DNA of 64,000 bases from Costus lasius (GCA_027563935.2 CM050454.1:49566596-49630595); one strand, 5' to 3'. Positions 49,001 to 58,546 are shown, counted from the stretch's first letter. Notes: a model not told the origin generated them from the letters alone. Numbers and translations: made by a program.

Positions 49001-49919
49001 CCACCTGCCTTCTTCTCTTGAGTTCCTGTACATTTGAACAAATGTGAACTCCACATGCAGTGTCCAACACCCATGATATAGAAGAAGAAAACATGACCTC
49101 AGTCACGAATATACCTGAGCCAGAAGCAAAGCTTCCCCTCTTATCTCCTTGGAGCGCTTTACAGTCCTTTTTCCAGTGACCCAGCTGGCCACAGTGGAAA
49201 CACCTGTATTCCTTGGACCGCTTCACCTTTTGCTTCAGAGCCTTGCTGTAGCTCTTGACAGTGGCCTTGCCCTTCTTCCCCTTCTTCTTGTTCCTGGAAG
49301 GAACCATCAAGACAGAGGTTGAAGGCTTACCCTTCAGAGTTTCCTCAGTGGTCAAGAGCATATTCAGCAGCTCTGCCGGAGTACAATCGATTTTGTTCAT
49401 ATTAAAATTAATAATGAACGCGTCGAATGAAGGCGGGAGAGACTGCAGAATAATATCCACAGCAAGCTCCTGGTTGATGGTATGCCCCAGTTTCTCTAGA
49501 GCCTCCTTGTGCCCAATCATCTTGAGCACGTGAGCTCCCACTGGGCTCCCTTCAGCCAGTTTGCTCTGAAAGAAGAGCTTTGTCAAATTGTAGCGCTCAG
49601 TCCTTGCCTGTGCAGCATACAGCATCTTGAGGTTTGTGATCATGTCTATAGCCGACATGTCCTCATGCTGACGCTGCAGCGGTGGCGTCATAGACGCTAG
49701 CATCAGGCAAGCGACATCAATGCTATCATTGACGTGCTTTTCATAGGCTTCCCGAACCGCCCTTGCGGCGTTCGGAGCGGGCTGCGGCGGTATCGCCGTC
49801 TCGAGGACATACAGTTTCCTCTCTGCCTTAAGAACAATCTTAAGGTGTCCAAACCAGTCAGAGAAGTTCGGCCCAGCAAACTTCTCCCTTTCCAGTAGGG
49901 ATCGCACATTGAAGTTCAT
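46038..49919 (-). CDS. Element E gag-pol polyprotein (1,293 aa)
   Basis: Complete copia polyprotein, nearly the same as that of C and one residue shorter because a serine is missing before the protease (MFSSSISWVLDTACG). All motifs are present: zinc knuckle CFHCGQLGHWKKDC (~residues 240-253), protease LDTACG, integrase HHCC followed by a DDE triad with SDRGGEY and VSERRNR, RT QMDVKTAF and YVDDI, RNase H DASFQSD, EAEY and CDNTGA. No stops or frameshifts. Start at MNFNVRSLLERE as in C. Flanked by the leader at 49920-51728 and the polypurine tract at 46018-46032. Confidence 0.96.
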   Translation of the reverse strand: MNFNVRSLLEREKFAGPNFSDWFGHLKIVLKAERKLYVLETAIPPQPAPNAARAVREAYEKHVNDSIDVACLMLASMTPPLQRQHEDMSAIDMITNLKMLYAAQARTERYNLTKLFFQSKLAEGSPVGAHVLKMIGHKEALEKLGHTINQELAVDIILQSLPPSFDAFIINFNMNKIDCTPAELLNMLLTTEETLKGKPSTSVLMVPSRNKKKGKKGKATVKSYSKALKQKVKRSKEYRCFHCGQLGHWKKDCKALQGDKRGSFASGSGIFVTEVMFSSSISWVLDTACGVHICSNVQELKRRRQVGQHEVDLRVGNGARVAAVAVGDYFISLPSGLVLELNSCYFVPSITKNIISIPALVRKGFSFECNISKCVLSYDNIVYATGSINNGLFMLDMESSIQNVDIKKAKFADDSTLLWHSRLGHINEKRIKRLHDNGLLGSFSYKGIDTCKACLMGKMTKSPFPHKGQRASGLLDLIHSDVCGPFSKHARGGYQYFITFTDDFSRYGYVYLMRHKSESFDKFKEFKNEVQNQLGRNIKALRSDRGGEYLSHAFTDYLRECGIISQLTPPGTPQWNGVSERRNRTLLDMVRSMMSQATLPYSFWGFALETAAKVLNRVPSKAVSKTPYELWYGKQPSLTFIRIWGCEAYVKKLASGKLESRSDKCIFVGYPKETKGYYFFDPKENKVFVARTAIFLEKEFLLQEASGREIKMDENPDEGQSSQAQLDEPEPVEQVIEQPEAQISREPRRSGRIRRQPERYDGVYIIDNDEPLTYADAVSGPESARWLEAMRAEMDSMSDNQVWDLVDPPPGVIPIGCKWIFKKKIDMDGNVVTYKGRLVAKGFKQIYGIDYDETFSPVAMFKSIRILFAIAAYYDYEIWQMDVKTAFLNGNLDEDVYMTQPEGFTNPADRHKICKLKKSIYGLKQASRSWNIRFDESVTEFGFIKNDDDPCVYKRFSGSVITFLVLYVDDILIIGNDIPEMHAVKAWLRKCFQMKDLGEAAYVLGVKIYRDRSKRLLGLCQSTYIDKVLERFHLENSKRGYLPVIHGLNLSKSQCPQTQTEKDEMDNMPYASAIGSIMYAMLCTRPDVAYGLSVTSRYQSNPGMAHWIAVKNILKYLRRTKDMFLIYGGQEELSIEGYTDASFQSDQDDFRSQSGYVFSLNGGAVVWKSFKQSTVADSTTEAEYVAASEASKEAVWIRKFVRELGVVPSSADPLVIFCDNTGAIAQAKEPRSHQKSKHIQRRFHLIREIIDRGEIKVCKVHTDDNLADPLTKPLAQQKHEKHCNNMGLRFLNH

Positions 49920-51728
49920 GGTGTTCGTTGCTGCAGGTATCTACAACAATGCAAGAACAGCAAGGTCAGTATCAATGTATAAGAATCAATCAGGACTTAA
50001 GAAAGATTCTTTTTCTCACTATTTTATCAGGCGTGAAAAATCCAGCAAAACAGCCCGAAAGAGTAGAACTCTTTTAGTGAGATGGGATCCAGATTTCATA
50101 CTTGGTCTCCGCGTCCCGCTCAGGCGAGATAAGATGCACAGAGAGTACAAGCACTAGTTTCTGGTAGGCAGTCCCTGCCGATCGCCAACCCGTGCGATTC
50201 CCCTTCATCCGGGCAATCCAGCAGACTGTGCCAACTGAGTTGGTACAACACAATCTCTGACCCCACAGATGGCTGCCTCCATGTGCTACCATATGCGCCA
50301 CATATGTAGCCTACATGGTCAAGCTGACCCGACCTACTCCCTGGACCACCACGTGCTATGCTGAGCAACGAGAAGGGATAAATCCCTACTCTGTAACACG
50401 CAGGTGTAATCCCGCACCGTCTGAAGATAGATGGACGTGCCCACTGAGTGGGTACAACACGGCTCCAACGATAATCAGAACAGTGAGGTTTCGCGTCAGA
50501 AGGCTTACGAGCTTGATATTTAAGCGTTGGATTTTAACGGTCTTTTATCTTCTTGCCTATCATGCAATTCCTATGGTGATAGCAGAAGATAATTTAATCA
50601 TGCAATTCTAATATTAAGCAATAAAAGAAAGCATGTATCTTATGTGGTAAAAGCCCATAGCCCTAGAAGACCTTAAGCTAACTTAAGTCTTCATTTGCTC
50701 TTCATGGGTCTTTTGCTGCTCATCTGGCCCAAACCTGGGCCCAAGCGCCAATTACAGCACAGGTGCGCCCACCAGGGAAAATGCGCCTGGTCCTAGGGTC
50801 GAACCCTAGACCTCCCACCTGGTCCAGCCACTTGCTGCATGCGCCTCTGCCAAGTGTGCACTGTGCTCTTGTCTAATTAAATTACAAATTTAACTATCTA
50901 GACAAGAGTGACACGCAGGTCACTTACATTTATAAATTAAAACACAGTGATGCGCAGATCACAATAATTAATTTACAATTTTAATACAGGCACGCAGGCC
51001 CCAGCACAGCACACAATTAATATGGGCAGCCCACATAAGACTAAATAGACAAACATATGCATCAATCAAGAACCACGTGATCCATAAAAATTAAAATTTT
51101 CGAAAACCCCATAGGATCAATTTTAATTTTTCCTTATTTCCCCTACAACCTTACAACGGTCCATTACTAGGGATCCACTCATCCAACCTAGTCAGATCCA
51201 CTGCCCTTGCATGCACCAAGTCCTAACTGACTTGCGTCGACCATAAGGTCAACTATGCATGCGCCAGGGCTGAACAACCACACTGAGGTCTGGCAAACGG
51301 GCGTGACCCCGGGCCTAACTCAGGTGCGTTCATTAATCGTCACAATCAGACATCGCTACACACCTGTCTGCAGTCGACCTATAGCCACCATAGGCTTGCG
51401 CCAAGGTGCTATCTGATCGACCCATTCAGGTTGTCAGATGATCTGATCAGACATTCTGGATCTAACCTAGGGGGTGACTTCAACCCTAATAACCCGTCTA
51501 AGGGTTTACAGTAGGCGGCTTAGATCTAAGGTGATACGCGCAAGAGATATAAGTTTTTGATAAAAACTCTAAAGCAAGCGCCAAGGCATCATACATGCGT
51601 AACACATAAACATACATCAAAGACCTTAAGCTAGCATGTAGTTTACCGCATGTTATTAGATCTATTCATAGGATGCGCAACCATGGATCACAAAGAAGCA
51701 ATCATAACAAACATACATCATAACGCAG
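49920..51728 (-). other. Element E untranslated leader
   Basis: 1.8 kb, same organisation as in A and C. First dyad at 50224-50255 (gactgtg, ccaactgagttgg, tacaa, cacaatc; one outer pair is a G-U type in RNA), second near 50438-50452 (cccactgagtggg). Candidate acceptor tgttgtag just before the ATG. Confidence 0.7.
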
Positions 51729-51740
51729 GCTCTGATACCA
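51729..51740 (-). other. Element E primer binding site (initiator tRNA-Met)
   Basis: Minus strand TGGTATCAGAGC, two bases inside the 5' LTR. Confidence 0.95.
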
Positions 51741-51742
51741 AT

Positions 51743-53450
51743 TGTAAGTACCCCTTAACATGGGGGGTCCCCTTCTAGGGGGAGCGCAAACCCTAATACC
51801 ATGCACTTTAAAACTTTGCATGAGCGGAAGTAGGGTTAAGGATCGCATGTATGATTGAATGATCAACTTAAATCTATGATTGAATGAAAGATGCGATTCA
51901 TACCAATGCCATTTGAAGATGACGCCTTGGATCTAAGAGAGCAACGAAGATCTCCTCCTTAGGACGCGCACACAAGATGAGGAAGCGCTTACTATCTTGG
52001 TGCTTCTTGTGCTAGCAAGGCTCCAAGAGTGTCTTTGATCGATTGCAAAGGGAAAGGAGAGATTTCTTCTTGGCGTTTTTCTCTTGTCGCCTTGGACTTT
52101 CTCCACACGAGAATGCCACACCAAGCCAACCCCAAGAGGCGAGAAAGGCGTGAAGAGACCAAAGAGGAGCGACGTGAGATCATGGCAACGTTCGAGAGGT
52201 GCTATCCAAAAATAGCATGCCACATCTCTACGTGCGATCTTAGGATTCACCCCAATCGCAAATGCCACATCAGCATTGAACCATGCGCTCATTCAAGAGC
52301 TGGTTCAAAGCGATTTGGTCCGCTAACCAAATAAACCAAGAAATGAGTGCAGATCAAAATAAACCCTAAGGCTCTCAATCTGACCGTCGATCTCTCAATG
52401 CTTCTGATCTGACTGATCTAGCATTCATTCTCTCGATTGAAGCTTACCGATCTCAAGCCCTAATCAATCAAACATGATCAGACCAGATCTCACTCACAAT
52501 CAGAGATTTAATCCCATTAAACTGAACCCAAACAATTCAGTCCACACGATCTGACTTAAGTAAGCCATATCATCAAATTGTGCGACCCTGAGGGTTTCCT
52601 TTAAATGTCGGTAACGATAACTCACGTTATCACGACCAGTGAGGGGTATCTAGCAACACATCACTGTCTCCCGATATAAAGGAAAGAGTCTTCCAAGACT
52701 TCACCCAAAAACAGCACAAGTGTGAATCAATTCACAAAGCATACATATTTCCTTTGCCACTGGATGTTCTTATTGGACAAGCCTGTCAAGCTTGTAGCTC
52801 CAATATGATGAGCATGATTAGATCAGATGAACACTGTCACCTGGGTATGGCCATACACTCTCTCAATCATCTCATCCAGGGGGCCCCTTTAGAACATCAC
52901 ACTCCTTCAATAAGGAGACGGCAATCCTATGTCTATCACTAGTGCTCTAACCTGACTCAAGCTCACCATCCAAGATAGTCTATAATCATTATGTTTCAAA
53001 TGATATTGAACTACCTCAAAACAATGACAATCATCATTTAGAAAACACAAGTGATCTCAAGTTAGAGGAAATGTGCCACTTGTCATATCCAAGGAATATT
53101 CACATTGTGACAAACAATTGAACATCCTCGTAGGGTCTGTCCAGTACATCCAATGTACCCATGAGTCTACATCTTATTCCATGCTCGAAGCATCCTATAA
53201 GATTAGAACACATATTAGTCTTAACCATATCAAGGCTGTCTCATGTTCACCAAGATATATCGACTAAGGACATAATAGCTTGTCAGCCCAGCTGAACAGC
53301 TTTGAGACATTATTCAGAAGAACATATATTGCAGCAGACAATGTAGCTAACTGAATAACAACCATGCCTTTATAAACTTAAGAGTTTATTACATGATACA
53401 GATACATTCCCACAGGCCTCAAACATTAGCCTTAAGGGCATACCCTAACA
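51743..53450 (-). repeat. Element E 5' LTR
   Basis: 1,708 bp, three substitutions relative to the 3' LTR by eye. Stem arms at 51789-51795 and 51831-51837. Confidence 0.95.
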
Positions 53451-54306
53451 CTTCATGCACTTCATCAAACAATTTATCAATTTCAAAATCATCATTAAAG
53501 TCAAGATGAGACTTTTCAAAATTAATTTCCTCATGCTTCTCCACAAATAATTCATCATCAGAAGAGTCAGAATCAGAATCATATGAAAAAGAATTAATAG
53601 AATTAGAGTTAACCACAAGAGATTTATCATTAATTTTAAAAATATCACCAAAATCACAGTGGGGTTCATCAATGTCTATAATTATTGAACCTTCATCATG
53701 CTCATCAGATTTAACCATAAATAAGTTTTCATCAAAATCAGAATTATCATCAAAAGAAGGTTTTTCAATTTCAATTTTCTCAACCTTTTCCTCAAATAAA
53801 TTATCAGATGAATCAATTTCACAACAATCAAAATCTAAAGGAGATTCATTAATATTCACATAAGGCTCAATCCCAAAACAATCATGATCACAGGGGGAAT
53901 TTTCTAAATCAATTTTTTCAGTATCAAACTCAAATAAACAATCTTGTTGTGCTAACTAGGTTTCTAAAATTTCATTATGAGCACATATGTCATTTAGCCT
54001 AGAATTTATTCGCCTTAGTGTCTCATTCATATCTTCATTTTGTTTCATCTGGGCTTCCATAAACTGAGCAAACATAGATTCTAGGTTAGATTTTTCAGTT
54101 TTCTCAAAGTATGGTTCAGAGACATTATTTGAGTAATTATCATAAAAAGAAGTTTGATTTTCCCATGTAGAATACAATTGATAAGATTCTTTCCATGATA
54201 AATTGGGATTTAAAAAGGGGCAATCAGAGGAGCAATGATCAAAATATCCACAAATATCACATCTAACAGAAGAATAAGATGTCCTAGAATTATAATGAAA
54301 AGACAT
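53451..54306 (-). pseudogene. Element D mini-Gag: zinc knuckle, coiled coil, acidic tail (N-terminal part)
   Basis: Start ATG at 54304-54306 (MSFHYNSRTSYSS). A CCHC zinc knuckle sits near the N-terminus (C16, C19, H24, C29: CDICGYFDHCSSDC), followed by NLSWKESY, a probable coiled coil (~residues 75-120, MFAQFMEAQMKQNEDMNETLRRINSRL) and AHNEILET, then an in-frame TAG at codon 117 (53956-53958) where Gln is likely. The frame continues with LAQQ and a long Asp/Glu/Ser-rich tail (SYDSDSDSSDDELF). The coiled-coil end resembles the Gag of F (AHNKILENQIAQQ), so it probably derives from the C-terminal part of an Athila Gag. No enzymes follow. Split at 53451 by E; continues at 44304. Confidence 0.8.
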
Positions 54307-54424
54307 ATTTATCAAATCTATCAAGAACAGAAAGATAATCCAACCCAATCAATCAAAATTGTTTTTTTCAGAATATAGAAAAAAAATCAAAAGAATAAAA
54401 CACAAGCAAATTCACAAATTTAAG

Positions 54425-54454
54425 AATTCACAGTTTTGTCACAACTGTGAAAAT
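54425..54454. other. Hairpin in the D leader
   Basis: ttcacagtt and aactgtgaa (minus strand) pair over nine bases around a seven-base loop, between PBS and ORF. The ttcacag core recurs in the mid-LTR palindrome at 55585-55610. Confidence 0.6.
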
Positions 54455-54552
54455 TCAAAACCTGCAAAAATAGAAAATAAACTTAAATCTATAAACAAAT
54501 AAAACCTAGTCTAGCAATACTCACAACTATTTTGATATTAACAAAACTAAGG

Positions 54553-54570
54553 TCCCCGGCAACGGCGCCA
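54553..54570 (-). other. Element D primer binding site (tRNA-Asp)
   Basis: The plus strand tccccggcaacggcgcca equals the 3' end of plant tRNA-Asp including CCA; the minus strand is therefore an 18-nt PBS, the usual one for Athila elements. It lies 83 bp from the LTR end rather than next to it, with a tRNA-like insert in between. Confidence 0.9.
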
Positions 54571-54605
54571 AAAACTTGATAGCCCGAAAGGGAACACTAC
54601 AAGTC

Positions 54606-54647
54606 TGGCACGCGTGTACCTTGGACTGATCCTTGGTAACGGCACCA
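54606..54647 (+). other. Degenerate tRNA-Asp 3'-half-like sequence between PBS and LTR
   Basis: 42 nt ending ggtaacggcacca, six bases from the LTR. My alignment to the remembered plant tRNA-Asp 3' part (anticodon region through CCA) matches about 30 of 43 positions with one gap; most differences in the last 27 bases are C/T or G/A changes. The match runs past the 18 nt a PBS needs into the T-arm, variable region and anticodon loop (ggcacgcg). It is too decayed and incomplete to be a tRNA gene. Confidence 0.65.
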
Positions 54648-55584
54648 AAAACTTGTTGATAGGCTTCCGCAAGTGCACGGAACTATCGAAGTAATAAAGA
54701 AAAGTATCGAATCCACAGGGACCTTATTGTTAATTACCAAATAATCATTTTCTCGCTAGCTAAGTAAACCAAATTTGACAGAAGTAACTATGTAGAGAAT
54801 ATGCTAAAGAGATAATCAGAGAGATAAACATGGGACTAGGGTTTTATCCTCCTTGATTCTAATGATAAGATATAAATAAAAAGGGTCATCAATCAAATCT
54901 TGTTATGATAAAGACCTAATTTACTTGATAAAGGTATTGTCTCACTTTCGTGCAGACAATCATGCAGATAACTGATCCTCACTTTCGTGCAAGATCTATT
55001 TTCAATGCTGAAGGTAAGTAAATCATCAATCAAAGATTACAGGGATCACTTTCGTGCATCCGGATTCTAGGTTGATAATCTCTAGTGCAGTCTCAAGGAT
55101 CACTTTCATGCATCCGGATTCTATACTAGTTTTACTCATGGAACTCCAACATTCCGATCCTCACTTTCGTGCAAGATCTCCACGTTTGACAAATAGACTC
55201 GATCTATAGATACATGTTATAATCATGGCAATAATTCTACTAGAACAGATCAAATAGGATGTACCTAAAGAAGGGTTCCTAACATGCAATTCTAGGGTTC
55301 CAAGCTCTCAAGCAAATCACCTTTCAGTCTCATTGCGAAAACTCTAAGAACATAATTAATAACATGCAATTATAGAGAATCTAAGCACAATTTATCACAA
55401 GAGTAAAATTATCACAACAAAGATTATCATGACGAAAGAAAAGAGTTATCTAATCATTAAAAATCAAAGGGATTAAACCCTATGTCCCAAAATAGTATTA
55501 AGCTTGCATGGAGAAGAAAATACAATAATCCATAAATTCAGAAGATCAAAAATCAACTAGAAAAGAGGTTTTAGAAAATACAGC

Positions 55585-55610
55585 ACGGCTGTGAAATATT
55601 TCACAGCCGT
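55585..55610. other. Perfect 26-bp palindrome in D 5' LTR
   Basis: Half-site acggctgtgaaat followed directly by its reverse complement. Equivalent in position to 42060-42089 and to the imperfect hairpin at 1602-1627 of J. Confidence 0.9.
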
Positions 55611-55959
55611 ATTTTGCAAGCAGAACTCGATGAACAGTGTTGTCACCACCGATTTCATTGATTCCTCCTTCAATTGAACTGCTTTTCCTCTGCAAATTCT
55701 GGGCTGTTGTCTTCTCCTCTAGGCGAAGCTTCTGCGTGAAAATCATGGCCTGAGGTGCCCTCTACACTCTCGGCGCGAGAACAAACCCTAACCGCCGTTC
55801 TGTCAACTCTCTCTCAATACTAGATAAAAGTTTCTCCTTCCACTTTGCGTCTTCTCCTTTTAAAGACGAGTCCGAAACATCTTTTGGATCTTAATTTGGA
55901 CTTCTGGATCAAAAGTTATGGCCCACGCAAGAATCGGACCCAAAAACTCGCGAAAATCC

Positions 55960-56330
55960 TCCCAAAATACAGCACCGTGAACGTTGTACCACAAAATACA
56001 GTATCGCCGTATTTTTGCCTCTGGAGTTCTGTAAAGAATTGTCTGGAAATACGGCACCGTGATAATTTCTCTCTAAAATACGGTAGTGCCGTATTTTCTT
56101 CTGTAAATTCTAGGCAGAAAATACGGTGCCGTGACAATTTTGCCCGAATATACGGTAGTGCCGTATTCTTGCTGAAATCTTTTGGTCAAAAACGGTGGAA
56201 AATACGGTACCGTGAAAGATTCTATGGAAAATACGATAGTGCTATATTTCGCCAAAGAATGTCTGCTGAGAGATACGGTACCGTGAGAGTTGCTCCCAAA
56301 AATACGGTAGTGCCGTATTTTTGTAAATCA
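55960..56330. repeat. Array of TACGGCACTACCGTA and CACGGTACCGTA palindromes
   Basis: About four degenerate units of ~85-95 bp, each holding two short near-palindromes (tacggtagtgccgta type and tacggtaccgtga type). The same array lies at 42440-42800 and, with other spacers, at 850-1260. The spacers differ more than the palindromes. Confidence 0.8.
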
Positions 56331-56580
56331 GCTCCAAATTTAGTGAAAATTGATGGGTAGCTTCGTTTCGACGTCTGGAATCCATTGGTGTGCTTAAATC
56401 TTCTAAAATCCATCAAAATAGAGCACTTTTAACCTGAAAATGATCAAAAACAAGAAATGGTGTAGATTCTGCAATATTTGACAAATAAGGCTTAAAAACA
56501 AGCAAAAGAGCATAATTATGACACAAAAAGACACATGAAATGACGCAAAATATACTATGAATTTTGGTGTCATCAGCAAC

Positions 56581-57247
56581 CTTATCCATGTGCTTGATAA
56601 GAAAGAAAGCTACATCAACTGGATATCCATGTAACATCGCCCATAAGAAATATAACTCAGATTGACGGACCATGCCGTCACTATCTCCTCTCCCCAAAAC
56701 TGTGTGGGCCAAAACTCTATGTACATATCTGATACAAGGATTCAAAATCTTCAAAGCACGAGATGAGACTACAGAAAAGTGATTTTCACTAGTGATTTGG
56801 TTCTAGAAAACATTCTCTATGAAACCCACCGGTACTTGGGTGAAAGATGGTCTGGATGTCTCTCAAAATAAGTTTCCTTTCAATGTTGGCTAATCTGAAA
56901 GTAATTTCTCCATCAGCATGTCGGTTAGTGAACTCATCAAGCCCTATATCCAGACTACTCAAAAACTCTAAAACCAAGGGAAGGCATGTGGGCGGTGTCA
57001 TTTGGAAAAATTGTTTTGCCCTTATTTGGTTGAACATCCAGAAGACATCATCATAAAGGCCTAGTGCTTCCAACGCGCGTCGATCCGCTTACTTGGCATT
57101 CACAACTCTCCTTGCCACCAATTGGTTATATCTAGCCTCTTGGATATCATTCCTAAAAATGATGCCACAAGGAATCGGTGGGGTTGAAGACTCAGCTGGT
57201 CCTTTGCCTCTTCTTTTTGAAACCACAGCTTTGGTTTTGGGTGCCAT
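56581..57247 (-). pseudogene. Element F ORF1, N-terminal part
   Basis: Start ATG at 57245-57247 (MAPKTKAVVSKRRGKG, basic and possibly nuclear-targeting). An in-frame stop at 57089-57091 precedes ALGLYDDVFWMFNQI and LPLVLEFLSSLD, ITFRLANIERKLILRDIQTIF; a stop and frame change near 56790 lead to NPCIRYVHRVLAH, GMVRQSEL and VAFFLIKHMDKVA, where D is inserted. Related to G at 38089-39281, hence a family ORF rather than chance. Resembles ATHILA ORF-1 proteins; biochemical role unknown. Confidence 0.7.
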
Positions 57248-58546
57248 TCTGAATACAAGTGTTGAACTAGGGCTGCAACTGAAATTATAGCACAATATAG
57301 CAAAATTATCAAGTTCTAAGAGAAATCATACTTTCAACCTGTTCAGAAATGAACATCTTCACTCAACAAGCATCATAAGAACAAGAATAAGTCAAATCCA
57401 AGCTTAAACCCAAAAATTTAACAAGAAAAGATGGGGGTGAAATAGTAACTTGAAGAATACAGCTGATTTATCTCATTTGAATCTCAATACCACCCCAAAA
57501 CCAGTCAAAATTTTTTGAAATGAAGTATAAAGAGGCACCTATCATCTAAGGAGAAAATGAGAACAAAAATTTTAGAAATCGACCAAGAAACAAGGATAGG
57601 GGCGGAAATCTCACAAAATTCACCAAAATGGAGAAATCGCGCAAGATAGTACCAAATCGGCGGCCAGAGCTAGACGGGAAGGGTCACCGGTGAGCTTTGA
57701 AGGTCAGAGAAGGTCGGGAGCTCGAGGTCGGTGCGAGAGAGTGGAGAAAAACCCTAAAACACGGTACAGAAACCCTAAAAAATGGCAGAGTAAATCGTGT
57801 GGGCCGACAGAATTACGGCCGTAATTTCCATTATGCTGGTGTCATAATGTGGTAGATTCGAAAAACACAGGCCGTAATGTCTATACGGCGAGTACCGTAA
57901 AATGATTTGAACTCTCGGATCAAAAATGGACTAAAAATACGGTACCGGGAAAACGATTACGACTATGCCAAAAAAATGATGTTTTTTTAAGTAATAAAAA
58001 TCAATTACAAAAAAAAAATACGGCTCGTAAAAATATTTATGGTACTACCATAATATGGGACAAATCACGAAAACTCTAGGGTCAAGAATTTCATGAAAAT
58101 ATGGCCCGTGAAAAAGTTTACAGTAGTGTTGTAAAAGAAAATATACTCTCAGGTTAAATTTGGCATAAAAATACGGGATGTAAAAATACTTATGGCAGTG
58201 CCGTAATGGTGTCAACACCTACTATTCAAAAATGGACTAAAAATACGACACATAATTTACATTACGGTAGTGCCGTAATTTATACCAAAACTCAATTTTA
58301 CCTGCAAAAAGAGAAGAAAAATTAGTTCTAAAAGTAATAATAAAAATAAAGTAAAATAAAAGAGAATAAACTAAAGAAAGAGTGTTTGGGTTGCCTCCCA
58401 AGAAGCGCTAATTTAACGGTCATTAGCTTGACTGTTTTGCACTCGGATTTGATCGTGGTGGTGCCTTCGGTTGCCATTCTGACTTCTCTTTGTTTTGTTC
58501 TCCACTTCTAGGTACATAAGGGTCATTCAAGAAATAGTGTCCAATT
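57248..58546 (-). other. Element F spacer between gag-protease and ORF1
   Basis: Noncoding. On the minus strand gcgcttcttgggaggcaac (near 58400) comes soon after the gag-protease frame. Between 57810 and 58290 are several incomplete TACGGC..GCCGTA-type motifs (for example atggcagtgccgtaatgg near 58192 and tacggtagtgccgtaatt near 58263), outside any LTR. RT, RNase H and integrase, which should stand between protease and this spacer, are absent. Confidence 0.65.

Larger units (their letters stand above)
44310..53450 (-). mobile_element. Element E: intact, young Ty1/copia (Angela-like), 9,141 bp
   Basis: LTRs of 1,708 bp each, PBS, leader, uninterrupted gag-pol and polypurine tract. Target duplication cttca at 44305-44309 and 53451-53455. 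LTRs differ at three positions by eye (45005 vs 52438 region, 45329 vs 52762 region, 45629 vs 53062 region). Inserted within the ORF of D. Confidence 0.95.
41141..56575 (-). mobile_element. Element D: non-autonomous Athila-like LTR element, split by E
   Basis: LTRs at 41141-43056 and 54654-56575 in the same orientation, tRNA-Asp PBS beside the right LTR, the conserved gaggacaagtaaag block beside the left LTR. Target duplication gcaac at 41136-41140 and 56576-56580. Removing E leaves about 2.5 kb of internal sequence, which encodes one small ORF and no protease, RT, RNase H or integrase. It must depend on enzymes from a related autonomous element. Inserted in ORF1 of F; the F reading frame joins across it when D and one duplication are removed. 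Confidence 0.9.
54654..56575 (-). repeat. Element D 5' LTR
   Basis: 1,922 bp, minus strand TGATGACACC to CTATCAACA. The half nearest 56575 is close to the other LTR; the other half (54654-55770) is much more diverged, with indels. Palindrome array at 55960-56330, perfect 26-bp palindrome at 55585-55610. Confidence 0.9.

Noticed and set aside
53419..53859. A separate acidic protein gene ending at 53419
   Set aside because: Its last residues are read from the LTR of E; the true continuation is at 44304-44090.
54606..54647. A tRNA-Asp gene
   Set aside because: Only the 3' half is represented, T-stem pairing is lost, and the 5' half is absent.
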